Both the position numbers and the translations under genes were made by a program. Below, in pieces: positions 32,441 through 44,240 of a stretch of 64,000 nt of DNA (position 1 is its first letter; each line of letters starts with the position of its first letter). A model generated the notes under the pieces. That model searched no databases. It saw only the letters and a program-made list of their open reading frames with translations, and was not told the origin of the DNA. The DNA comes from Typha latifolia (Eukaryota > Streptophyta > Magnoliopsida > Poales > Typhaceae), in NCBI GenBank assembly GCA_019914945.1, contig CM034104.1, forward strand, positions 6,884,501 through 6,948,500, given 5' to 3'.

Positions 32441-34295
32441 TGATAAGCTCTGATACCAAATTGATGAGCTCTGATATCAAATTTATGGGTTCTCGGTACC
32501 AAAGATAGGCTACGCAACGATTCCTTCAAGATATGGATGTATTACTGGAATTAGTCTGCGCAACCATGGAAACATATTCGTCAAATATTCTCCGATAGTC
32601 AAAAATTTACGAAACCAAGTGGATTAGATTTGTATCTTCCTGTTCTACAATTTTCATATTTATGTCCTTTATAGATTCAAACTAAAACTAGGACGAAAAT
32701 ACGAAATAATGCAGGTGATGGTGGTGGTGACGGGTGGAGTGGATGTTAGGGTTATGGATGGGTATGGAGATGAAGGTGGATGGTGGATGTGATTAAAGGA
32801 TATAGATGAATGGAACGAAGTGGTTGAGATCTCAAAGAACAGGGGTGGCTTGACAGTCGAGGGAGATTAGAAGTTAGTAGATTAAGAGCACCTCCAATCG
32901 TGGCTCCAAATATGGAGCCAAAAATGAAGCAAGAGCCCGCTGCACTCCAATGCACCGGGTTCCATATATATTAAAATAATAATATAATATATATTATTAT
33001 ATTAGCTATTTTAAATTACTTAATAGGTCATCTTAATGTTATTATTTTTTAATAAAAAATATATGGTTAGAAAACTGTCATCGAGATCTTTAAAATAAGA
33101 CTAATATTCAATAGTTTCAGAAGTAATTTTAAATTACTAATTTTTTAATTAAACGCATCGAAATTATATTACATGAAATAAACATCGAAATAAGCATTAC
33201 ATGTCTCATTAACTAAAAATATCAAAATTACATTACATAAAATAAGCAGAAATTAACCAAACATAATAAAAATAATAGATATTTAATATTCTGGTAAGTC
33301 ATCTCTGTATCCACCGGTTCCGGTTCCGTAGCTACCAGTTCCGGTTCCGGTTTCATTTTCAATGTATTTCATGTTTGATGTATCTCATATCTAATGTATT
33401 TTAATATTTAATATTTACATTGGAAATAATTTTGAGTAATTATATTTTAGGACACATAATTTATTAGACTCATTTTTATAAAATAATAAAAAATTAAATA
33501 ACTCAAAAATAATTTAATATTAGACTCATTTTAAAGATCTCGATAAGACCTTTCCAAAGGTATTATTTTTGTTAAAAACCGATTAGTAAAACTAATTATA
33601 TACTCAGTTTAACTAACTAAATTATTTAATAAAATAAACAAATAGAATTAAAATTATTGAATGTAATAATTATTGGGCAATTTTGGTATTTTCAAAAGAT
33701 TGAAATGACAAATGGAGCCGGGCTCCATTTTCATAGTGGGGTGGCTCCAAATTTGGAGCTAGCTTTAGAGCCCTATTGGAGCTCAATCGGTAGAGGTGGA
33801 AGGATGGTGAAGAGGGAGGAGAGAGAGTCTAGAGAGAAAATAGGAGGTAAGAAATCAATAATCCAATAGCATCATCATCATACTCTAATTAGGGTTTCCT
33901 CCACATATATATAGAGGCTCACCCTAGGGACTTATCAACTAAATTAAACAACTCTAACAAATCCTAACAAATCAACAACTAAGTTAAAATTCTAACAAAC
34001 CAACTAAACCAGTCTTCCTTATCTTCTCCGGATTAAATCTCGGATTAAGCTTTCATTTTGTCACAGATAGATTCCGAATTTGGAGAAGTTATGAATATAA
34101 AAGTTGTAGATCTAGAGGTTGGCGACCTTATCCAACTAGTTTGATATTATTTAGATATGTGTAGAATATTATGCGAATATTTTTCCGAAATTGTGCAGAG
34201 TTAGATTTAGCTAATTAAATAAAATCCTAACCTATTAAGACTTTAACTAAACCAAATAACTAAATAAGATAATTAGACTCAATCCATTGAACCTA
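32441..34295 (-). mobile_element. Gypsy LTR-b (~955 bp without its insertion)
   Basis: It is homologous to LTR-c along its length, including the TTATCA end next to PBS-like repeats, the GGTGATGGTGGTGG block, the ATATATATAG box near 33905-33915 and the TAGGTTCAATGG start. It is interrupted by the MITE-like element at 32886-33784. It serves as LTR for the internal regions on both sides, in a tandem arrangement. It lacks the GTTCGAACGC cluster. Confidence 0.8.
32886..33784. mobile_element. MITE-like DNA transposon, probably PIF/Harbinger type (~900 bp)
   Basis: The left end GAGCACCTCCAATCG and the right end (reverse complement GAGCTCCAATAGGG) form an imperfect terminal inverted repeat. Subterminal dyads GGCTCCAAATATGGAGCC and GCTCCAAATTTGGAGC occur at either end. 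The interior is AT-rich and non-coding. The GAGCA-CTCCAA terminus is typical of plant Harbinger-like elements. The 3 bp TSD is not clean (TAA on the left, AAT on the right). A minus-strand tail near 33283-33380 reads SYGTGTGGYRDDLPEY then a stop, possibly a transposon-protein remnant. Confidence 0.6.
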
Positions 34296-35299
34296 ATCTC
34301 CCTTTGATGTGATCCGATCTGACCCGGTTCACATCAATCCACCATACTTCCGACCACCTTGTCCTTAAGGTGTCCATGGTGGTTCCCAAACCTTCCGTAT
34401 TTGCCGAATCGTTCCCACCAACATCCACCTCAGTTTGGTCGACTTGAGTTGATGGCAAGTATGTATGCAAGGTAGGAGATGGCTGCCCATAGACGGCCTC
34501 AAACGGGGTCATGCCAATGGGCGAATGAAAAAACGGAATTGTATGACCAGTCAGCCTATGGCAAATAAGATATCTACTACTGCGGTCGCTTGCCAATAAA
34601 GCACCTCAATTACTGCTCTAAGTAACGGTTCAACACCTCGGATTGGCCGTCCATTTGAGAGTGATAGGCTGAACTCATACAAAAGGTAGTTCCTTGGAGT
34701 GCAAGGAATTCCTACCAAAATTGACTCAAAAGTACAGGATCATGAACTGAAACAATCAATTTTGGCATACCATGTATCTTGTCCACGTCATGGATGTAAT
34801 CCTCCGCAACCTTCTTTACCGTGTAAGGATGCGCCAAACCTAAAATATGCGCATACTTGCTGAGGCGATCTATCACCACCAATATCACGGAAAGTCCTTT
34901 GGCCTTGGGTAGACCATCAATGAAATCCATGGCAACATCCTCCCAAACCTTCATTGGAATCGGAAGCGGTTGAAGCAATCCAGCAGATTTTGTCGACCTC
35001 ATCTTTGCTCTTTGGCACACTTCACAAGCCTTGTCATAGGCCTGTACATCTTTCTTCACGCTAGCACATGTGCAATTCTAACTCAACCGTTTGTAGTAGC
35101 GCAACACCCCTTCATTTCCAGCCATGGGGGAGTCATGGAAGTGCCGCATCAATTTCAAGCGCAAGTGATGGTCAGTTGGAACAATGATCTTGCCCTTGTC
35201 CACCAAGAGTCCGTCCTTCACCACCACTCCTTGCATACAACTGGGATCTACAGCAAAGTCATCCATCATCTTCATGGTGTCCGAATCATTCTTGTAGGC
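34296..35299 (-). pseudogene. Gypsy G6, 3' part: integrase
   Basis: It continues the G6 pol frame from 44236 across the G4 insertion. It shows the zinc-binding region (DSPMAGNEGVLRYYKRL then a stop; CEVCQRAK), the core (AMDFIDGLPKAKGLSVILV; SVHDPVLLSQFW, where the second catalytic Asp is replaced by Val) and the MTPFEAVYGQPSP block near 34500. After TEVD the frame abruptly becomes the same gag-tail sequence as at 32050-32170 (NTEGLGTTMDTLRTRWSE), pointing to recombination with the neighbouring element. A polypurine tract lies at 34296-34307. Confidence 0.85.
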
Positions 35300-36015
35300 T
35301 GATACGTTTTGATACCAAATTGATAAGCTCTGATACCAATGATAGGTTACAGTACCAAAGATAGACTATGCAACGATTCCTTCAAGATCTGAATATATTA
35401 CGGGAATCAGTCCGCGTAACCGTGAAAAAATATTTGTCAGATATTCTCCGATAGTTAGAGAATTACAAAACCAAGTGGGTTAGATCCGTAACTTCCTAAT
35501 CTACAACTTTCATAGTTACGCCCTTTGCAGATTCGAATTATAGAAGGGACAAAAATACAGAATAATGTGGGTGATGGTGGTGGAGACGGGTGGAGTGGAT
35601 GTTAGGGTTATGGATAGGTATAGAGGTGAAGGTGGATGGTGGATGTGATTAAAGGATATAGACTAAGGGAACGAAGTGGCCGAGATCCTAAAGAAGATGG
35701 GTGGCTCGAAAGTCGAGGAAGATTAGAAGTTAGGAGAAACCTTGCCAACGGTAGAGATAGAAGGATGGTGAAGAGGGAGGAGGGAGAGAGCTTAGAGAGA
35801 TGATAGGAGGCAAGAAATCAATAATCTAATTCCATAATGAAGTTGGCTGCCATCCACATATTTATAGAGGCTAGCTAACAAGTTCTAAAACAATATGAAA
35901 CCCTAATTCTAGAGGATTTCCGTCGATCGCGTTCGAACGTGCTCGATTGCGTTCGAACATACTTGAAAGCTCCATCTCTGTCTGTGCGAATACGCCCGAT
36001 CACGTTCGAACACAC
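35300..36015 (-). repeat. G4 3' LTR, 5' end deleted
   Basis: In the minus sense it runs from the palindrome cluster (35926-36015) through a TATAAATA box (complement of 35859-35866) to the PBS-like repeats at 35300-35339. The first ~170 bases of LTR and the end of pol are deleted: integrase joins the LTR at about 36015. Confidence 0.85.
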
Positions 36016-36016
36016 T

Positions 36017-39000
36017 CCTGCTCCCTATGGCTACGATCATAAATTGTTTCATGCAGTTTTGAGCAAGTTTAAGATGAGCATGCAACCTCTTCAATGTGGC
36101 ATCTCTATCTATCAATGCTAAGTCCACCTCTGTCCGATCAACCGATGCCACTGGATCATAAGCACGTAACGTCGGAGCCGTGCGTCCATACACCACCTCA
36201 AATGGAGTCATGCCAATGCTGCTATGGTAGGCGGTGATATAAGACCACTTCACCCCCGGTAAGAACTCCAACCATCCTCTCGGCATCTCTCCAACAAAGC
36301 ACCTCAAATACTGCTCAATGCCTCGATTGACCACCTCGGTTTAGCCGTTCATCTGAGGATGGTAGGCCGAACTGAAGTTCAATCGAGTCCCCTGTAATCT
36401 AAAAAACTCCGTCCAAAAGTCACTCATAAATACATGATCATGATCCGAGACAATCGTGTGTGGCATGCCATGTAATCGAGCAACATCTTTAACAAAAATT
36501 TCAGCCACCGATTTAGCTGAAAACGGATGTGACAATGTCAAAAAGTGCGCATACTTGCTCAATCTGTCAACCACCACAAAGATAATAGAATAACCACGTA
36601 CCAGTGGAAGACCCTCTATGAAATTCATAGAAATATCCTCCCAAACACGGTCCGGTATAGGTAAAGGCTGTAGTAATCCGGCTGGTTTCAATGTGGTTGC
36701 CTTAGCCCTTTAACAGACTTCACAAGCATGGACAAAACTACACACATCCCGCCTCAATCCTGGCCATGTGCAACTCTGAGATATCCTCCTATATGTCCTC
36801 AAAACACCCTCATGACCAGCCTCTGGAGTTTAGTGAAAGTGTTCCAACAATTTCTGTCGCAATCTATCATTTGTAGGCACCTGAATGCATCCGCAGTCCA
36901 GCAGCAAACCGCCTCGATTTTCCAACTCTAGATAGTGCTCCGGATCATCCGTCACCTCTTGCAATAATCTCAAAATATCTAGGTCAGATGTACATGCATA
37001 CCTCAGCTCATTAAGGAAAGGAAATATAGGAGTAGAATAGGCTGTAAGCTCGGCGATATCGGGTTGGCGCGATAGTGCATCCGCCGCTCTATTTTCCATT
37101 CCCTTCTTGTATTGGATTTCATAATCATATCCCAATAATTTTGTGACCCATCTCTGCTGTGCCAGAGTGTGTATACGTTGTCCCATAAAGTATGGAAGGC
37201 TCCTTTGATTGATTAAGATAATGAATCGTCTACCAATCAAATAAGGCCTCCACTTTGTCACTACATGCAGAATTGCCAACCTCTCTCTCTCATAAGTCGA
37301 TAATTGCTGAGACTTTTGTGATAAAGCCTTGCTAAAATAGGCAATGGGACGTCTCCTTGCATTAGTACTGCTCCTATGCCAACACCCGACGCATCACATT
37401 CCACAATGAACTCTTTGGTAAAGTTCAGTAGCACTAGAACGGGTGCTATCGTCATTACTATTTTCAATTTTTCAAAGGCTGAAATGGCTTCATGTGTCCA
37501 TCTAAAAGAGTCCTTCAACAAAGAAGTGAGAGGAGCAGCGATCTTGCCTTATCCAGCGTTGAAGCGTCGATAATATCTGGTCAGCCCCAAAAATCCTGTT
37601 AATCCGATGGTAGTAGTAGGAATAGGCCAAGCGGTCATACATGCAACCTTTTGAGGATCCACCGCTACACCATCCGCTGAAATGATGAGGCCTAAATACT
37701 CCACTTGTGGTACTCGCCATAAGCACTTGGACTTCTTGATCTTCAATTGATTTTGCTTCAACAAATTCAGCACATCCTCTAAATGCCACCAATTCTCCAA
37801 TTCAGTCTTGTTATACACCAAAATGTTGTCAAAAAATACCAAGACATACCTTCGCAAGAGAGGCCGAAAAATATCATTCATGAGGCCTTGAAAGGTAGTT
37901 GGAGCATTGGTGAGACCAAAAGGCATCACCCGGAACTCGTAATGCCCGTCCGAAATCCGAAATGCAGTTTTGTGCACATCCGTCGAGTGAACTCTAGTTT
38001 GATGATACCTAGCCCTCAAGTCAAGCTTACTAAATATAGTCGCCCCTGCAAGCTCGTTTAGCAACTCCTCGATAACTAGAATAGGATACCGGTCCTTGAC
38101 GGTAATAGCGTTTAGTGCCCAATAGTCGACACAAAAATGCCATGTCCCATCTTTTTTTTGCACCAATAGCACAAGGGATGAGTATGAGCTATGATTTGGT
38201 TGTATGAGGCCTTGCTCCAACATCTCTGCTACCATCTTTGAGATAACTTCTTTTTGCATATGTGGATACCGATATGGCCTCACATTCGCCAGTGCAGCCC
38301 TAGGTACAATCTCTATGTGATAGTCCACCACTCTCCTCGGTGGAAACTCCTATGGCTCCTCAAACAGTCCAGAAAAGTTATCTAATAAATTAGACAATTC
38401 AATAGTAGTACCTGAACTCGTTTGAGGCTCATCTCTTGTTGGTCCTAACTGAAAAAGATAGGCCAAATCATTAGCAGAAGGCTGCATCGCAGGAATCGGC
38501 GAAGATCGAACACCATCAAGCCGCACATCTTTATTTCCTTGTTTAAATTTCATCCACATGCTCTAGAAATCAAATGTGACGGGTCCCAAACTCTGTAACC
38601 ACTAAGCACCAAGGACAATGTCCGCTCCTCGCAATGCCAACGGATACAAGTCCACAATGATGTCGTGTCCTTGCACCCATATACCAATCCGGCGACACAA
38701 GCTCTCCGCCTCAAGCTTTGGTGCCGTCTCTAATAGTAACGTCAAATCCCGTGGTCAGTTCGGCATCCAAACCCAATCTCCTCACTAACCTCTCGTCTAG
38801 AAAGTTGTGTACTCCCCGAATCGATGAGGATGTGCACACAATGCTTTCTAACGAGTCCATCTACTCGTAATGTCCTCAGCGCGGAAGTACTCGAATATGC
38901 ATGCATCGATATTTCAGCTTGGATATCTTCCTCCACGCTCTCCACAATGGCCTCCTCATGGACCTCCTATGGACACTCTCCATCATCAACAACCTCATCA

Positions 39001-39490
39001 TCCTTCTCAAGACCGTCGATAAGCATCACACTCCCGATGGGTTTGGAACACCGATGACCGGGGGTGAAATGATCATCACATCGAAAGCAAAGGCCCTTCG
39101 CTCTTCGTTCGAATGGGGGGTCTTGTGCATCCTTTAACATCGGAAGAAGGTCTCAAGGGTGGTCGTGGTCTAGTATTCGCAGTCGCTGTTTTTGAAATTG
39201 CAGAATTTCCAACCGACGTTCTAAGTGCAAACCGCCCATCTCGGTTGCCCCAATTGGTTTTCGCTGCCATCTTTAGAGCCCTATGCTTTTATTCCATCCT
39301 CATGGCCTTCTCAAAGGTCTCCTCAAGAGTAGTAGGATATAGAGCACGAACATCCGCTTGTATTTCCTCTCGTAGCATCAAAATAAATGTGCTCATTGAT
39401 GTCTATTCGGGCCAAGGTGGCTCACAACGACTACTAACTCTTTCAAACTCAGCTTGGTACTCCGATACGGTCGTCCTCTAAACCATTTTG
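36017..39490 (-). pseudogene. G4 gag end and pol: zinc knuckle, protease, RT, RNase H, integrase
   Basis: From the right: gag end (TTVSEYQAEFERVSSR, about 39470), a knuckle CFRCDDHFTPGHRC (about 39090-39040), protease with LIDSGSTQ (about 38830) broken by a frameshift, RT (38331-37600) with [17 protein letters not shown] and FFDNILVY, RNase H (about 37521-37070) with FIVECDASGVGIG, and integrase (36691-36020). The RT catalytic pair FDD has become FDN, and the first integrase Asp is Asn (SMNFIEGLP), so both active sites are lost. The MTPFEVVYGRTAPTL block is present, and pol then runs into the LTR at 36015. Confidence 0.9.
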
Positions 39491-39495
39491 CTTAA

Positions 39496-42300
39496 TGTAA
39501 CACACAAATCCTAAACACGTGCATGACATGAGCCCACATGGCACGTGCATGACACCTAACTATTTGGTTAGTTCTTGACAATCAAATAAACTTGTATCAA
39601 TATTATAATTTTATCCTTAACATCTAAAGTAAGAATAACTCAAGTCTAACTATCAACAACATACAGATAACCCTACTTGGGCCTCACATAGGCCACAACA
39701 CATCATCAAGAGTTTTTCACAACTACATATACAAAACGGTAGTATATACATAATTATACAAGTACAAAGTCACCTGCTAGAATATAAGACAAGGATAAAG
39801 ACACACTTTGGAGGATGTCCACTAATGCATCAAATAAGATAACTCATCTAGTGTATAACGCTAACCACACTCTACTCTTCACCCATTGGCAAGACCTCTA
39901 AGAGAGTATCCTACTCCACTCGTTCATCTGGGTTTTTGAAAAACAGAAAATAAAGAGTCATGAGCTAAAGGCTCAGTGAATAGACCTTACCCCGAATTAG
40001 TGAAGCCAAACAAAGAGTAAATCATGTACTGGATGATATGAATGAGAAAGAGCATCATGTCATGAATGAGTATATGAGTGTTCCTCAATAATACATAAAT
40101 GAAAAATAGATAATATGTCATGTCATAACTGATAAAATATATAATCTTTGACAATGTATAAATAAATCTCCATGTTATACCATCATCATAACTCTCTCTC
40201 AAATATAACACATATGATGCATGCCGACCATGATCATACTATGATATCAAATGCAACCACATATGATACATATTGACCACTCGATAATCAGGTATGTCAG
40301 ATGAAAATGAAATCATATGCATTTCTCAACATCTCAATCATCAATGTCAGCTCTATATGTCATCATCATACTAGACCACTATGCATAGTCAACACCCGGT
40401 ACCCGATCTCAACATCCTACCCGTAGGCTCACAGCATACCCTGCCATATGCTAAGGGTATCTCAGTCATAATCATACCCTGCCATACACTAAGGGTATAT
40501 AATCCATCCAAATCGGGTACCCCACCAATTAATAGAAATCACATGAGGGTAACTCACTACACGCATGCCCTAGCGAACGTCAGGTGTCCGATTGTCTGTG
40601 CGCATAGACTCAACTGACCTCGGACATGGGCCATGAGATATCGCATATCAACGACCATAATCATCACTCCAAGCACCCCTAACCCTGGCGCCTACTTAGG
40701 TACCTTCATTCTTTTTTAATCAACTTTCCTATCAATAAGATTTATGCATTTCCTTCTATATGATAGATCACGTGCATATATCCAGTACTATAACAAGTCA
40801 TGCATATCAGGAATTTAGGTGGTAAGAAAGTCAAGAGGAAAATAATGTAATGCAGTCTCCAATTATTTATTCAACACATGCATACCCATGCTAATTTATC
40901 ACATGCACACTCATGATAGAAATCATCTCGATATAAAATCATAATAGTATAGTCATCTCCAATCATCTCTATATATCACCAATGTACTCATATCCCAGAT
41001 CAGCCTAATTAAATGCATGATAAAATATACTCGACTGAAATCATCTCTAGATAAAGTCATATAATCATGCTAGAGATCAAAACATGCATGTACATAATAT
41101 ATAATATATTCTAATTTGAGAAAGGCGTCTATGGGATAAGACTACTCACACCACTGTAGTTACTAAACAACCACTCGTTCACGCTGCTACAACAACGATC
41201 AAGCCTCGATAGCTCAGTCCATAGGGTCTTGAACAGGGGGATCGAAATATGAAATTATTTATAATAAATAATATTAGTCTTTCTATTAATTACAATTAAC
41301 CCGGCTAAAAGATAATTTCTTGTTGTAATTATGTACTCTTCATTTCTATATTTGTTTTGTTATTTATTAACCATAATTATATTATTTAATAGTGTATTAT
41401 AATTAAGAAAATAAGAATTAAGTTACTGCAAATAATTATGCAAGAACATACGTCCATAACTCTAATAATTACTATTACCTACATAGGATTAAAATAGTAA
41501 TTTATGTTGCAGGTATTTTGCTAAACATGATATAATTAGATTTAATTCATATAAATTACATACATTAGATTAACTAAACTAATTAAATAATTAATAACAT
41601 AATCAAATATAATTTAAATAGTATCAATAATATATATATATATATAAACTATATACAATGCTAGGCTCAGCCCAGCACCTTAACCTAGCAAGTGCTAGGC
41701 CGAGCCCAGCACCTCATTGTAGTGTTACCCGAGAGGAGAAAGAATGGAAGAAGAAGAAGAAGAAGAAGAAGGAAGGGGAAGAGGGTTGGGTCGCAGGGGA
41801 GGGGTACGGCTGCTAGTGGCCACTCAGCGGCCTGCCTCTTGCTGACGGCTCAAACCTTTGGTGGTCCCGAGAGGAAGCCGACAAAGAGGGAGAGAGAGAT
41901 AGAGAGAGAGAGGGAGAGAGAGAGAGAAGGAGAGAGAGAGAGAGAAAGGCTCACTAGCGGACAGAAGGGCCAATGACGGCTTTTCCCGGTGGCCAGTGAT
42001 TGCTGGTGCTTTAGAGGGGGAGTGAGAGAGCTAGATAGAGAAAGAGGTTGAGAGAATATGGGGAAGAGAGAGAGAGAGAGGGAGCTGGTCACGAGGCGGC
42101 GGTGGAGTGGCCGGTGGGTCGGGTCCCACCTCCATGCGTCGTCGAGGCGTGTAGAAGCGTGGCTCGGTGGAGGTGCGTGGCACCCCCACCGCTGCCACGG
42201 CATGTAGGGTATGCTAGGCACGAGGCCGGCCACAGCGTGGCAGGTCGCGTCGTGCCGAGCAGTTTTAGTTTTTTTTTTTTACCCTACTTGGGTTATTACA
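39496..42300 (+). mobile_element. Solo LTR 4 (2805 bp), complete, TSD CTTAA
   Basis: It starts TGTAACACACAAATCC and ends GGGTTATTACA, with CTTAA at 39491-39495 and 42301-42305. Removing it restores the G4 gag frame (FAATLSKMV). It contains the AT-rich core, a dyad TGCTAGGC/GCCCAGCA near 41659-41677, a GAA run and long GA runs. TG...CA ends plus a 5 bp TSD and no coding capacity identify a solo LTR. No matching internal region lies nearby, apart from a possible pol source at 14418-15924. Confidence 0.9.
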
Positions 42301-42305
42301 CTTAA

Positions 42306-43172
42306 TGTGGCAGCAAAATCTTCAAATGCTGCTATCCTAAATCTGCGTATAATTCTCCTACAAAAATCAGCTCATCCGGTAAATCCACCACCACGAATAA
42401 TCGATCTATATCAATGCAATGTTGTTCCTTAGAGGTGAAAGGTTGCCATCTGGACTTTGGCATCTTCCACTGTACCTTGACAATCAAAATATTATTCAAC
42501 TTGAAACACCCAATCCGTTAGATCACCGCCTTAGAATTTTGGAAAGTCCAAGCGTGCGGTTCTCCCCCGAAAAGTGTTGTCGGGTTCGCGAAAGATCCTT
42601 GGTTCAGGTCTAAATATTTATGCATGTTGATCACCTTCTCTAAATCCTCGAGCACGTCCATCACCATCTCCATAGGGATCAACCTCATCCTCATAGTGCC
42701 AATCCTCCTTATCGACGAAGCGCACCGATGCCGCACGCCTCTCGGGTTCCACCACCGCCGATCTTGGATTTTGTAACGGATGTGGGGGATGATGTGTAGG
42801 CATAAGTAAGAGGGGATCATTGACACTCATATGATGCACCTTGACCTGTGAGGTATCGGTTCGATGAGGTCCCACCGCTGGTCCTTCTTGAAACTCCGAT
42901 CGATTCATGACATATTCCTTGAATTTATTGTGATTCTTTTGCATGTTTTTAACTCTATGCAACAATGTTTGGAACATGCCTCTAAGTTCATCCATATTCG
43001 AACCCATGGACGTTGGTTGACTCGGTCCTGCCATGGTCGCTCTAAAGGAATCGGCCTCACGGTTAAAATCATCGTAGATTGAGTCTTCTCTTGTCGGTGT
43101 GCTCTCTATAGGTCTCCTTGTTAATGTCATCTTCCTTGTTTCAACCATTAATGGAGGTCTGAGGTTCACCTG
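42306..43172 (-). pseudogene. G4 gag, N-terminal part
   Basis: It begins after the PBS (MVETRKMTLTRRPIESTPTR), continues DELRGMFQTLLHRVKNMQ and, past stops, LDFPKF then GGDLTDWVFQVE, the standard plant gypsy gag block. The solo LTR at 39496-42300 interrupts it at LSKMV. The N-terminal part matches the short gag scrap at 32170-32400. It is broken by stops near 42615, 42530 and 42490. Confidence 0.85.
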
Positions 43173-43186
43173 CTCTGATACCAAAT
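43173..43186 (-). promoter_or_regulatory. Primer-binding site of G4
   Basis: The minus strand reads ATTTGGTATCAGAG followed by CAGG, right after the LTR end. Two more PBS-like copies lie inside the LTR end (43187-43226). Confidence 0.75.
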
Positions 43187-44235
43187 TAATGAGCTCTGAT
43201 ACTAAATTGATAAGCTCTGATACCAATGATAGGTTACAGTACCAAAGATAGACTACGCAACGATTCCTTCAAGATCTAAATGTATTACAGGAATCAGTCC
43301 GCGCAACTGTGGAAAAATATTCGTCATATATTCTCCGGTAGTTAAAAAATTACGAAACCAATTGGGTTAGTTCCATAACTTTGTGATGTACAACTTTTGT
43401 ATTTAACAATGATAGGTTATAGTACCAAAGATAGACTACGCAATGATTCCTTCAAGATCTGAATGTATTACAGGAATCAGTCTGCACAACCGTGGGAAAA
43501 TATTCGTCATATATTCTTCGGTAGTTAAAAAATTACGAAACCAATTGTGTTTGATCTATAACTTCCTGATCTACAACTTTTGTATTTATGCCCTTCGCAG
43601 ATTCAAACTTTAGAATGGACGAAAGCATGGAATAACGTGGGTGATGATGGTGGTGACGGGTGGAGTAGATGTTAGGGTTATGGATAGGTATGGAGGTGAA
43701 GGTGGATGGTGGATGTGAATAAGGGAAGTAGACGAAGGAAACGAAGTGGTCGAGATCCCAAAGAAGAGGGTTGGCTTGATAGTCGAGGAAGATTAGAAGT
43801 TAGGAGAAACCTTGCCAACGGTAGTGGTGGAAGGATGGTGAAGAGGGAGGAGGGAGAGAGCTTAGAGAGATGATAGGGGGCAAGAAATCAATAATCTAAT
43901 TCCATAATGAAGTTGGCTGCCATCCACACCAACAAGTCCTAAAACAATATAAAACCCTAATTCTAGAGGATTCCCGTCGATCGCGTTCGAACGTACTCAA
44001 AGCTCCATCTCTGTTCGTGCGAATGCGATGCAGGCATTCGAACACGGGCGTTCGAACTCATCCGACCGCGTTCGAACGCACAATATGTGTTCTCTGTATT
44101 TGTGAACCTGATGCAGACGTTCGTAAGGGCATTGAAACGTGACCCCTCCTGCGTTCGAACGCGACCTATAGGAATTTTATTTTAATGAAAATAAACACCT
44201 AAGGCAATAAGAAAAGATCTTAACTAAGTGTATCA
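43187..44235 (-). repeat. G4 5' LTR (1049 bp) with an internal duplication
   Basis: It starts in the minus sense with TGATACACTTAG at 44235 and carries a palindrome cluster (43979-44163). The last ~177 bases are tandemly duplicated (43227-43403 and 43404-43580, each starting TGATAGGTTA). The ATATTTATAGAGGC segment that carries the TATA box in the 3' LTR is missing here (near 43925-43935). Confidence 0.85.
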
Positions 44236-44240
44236 TAGGC

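Larger units (their letters stand above)
35300..44235 (-). mobile_element. Gypsy G4, complete insertion with TSD TAGGC
   Basis: TAGGC occurs at 35295-35299 and 44236-44240. Excision restores the G6 reading frame through EAYKNDSD. The element has a 5' LTR (43187-44235), PBS, gag, gag-pol in the minus sense and a partly deleted 3' LTR (35300-36015). Without the nested solo LTR it is about 6.1 kb. All coding parts are broken. Confidence 0.9.
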
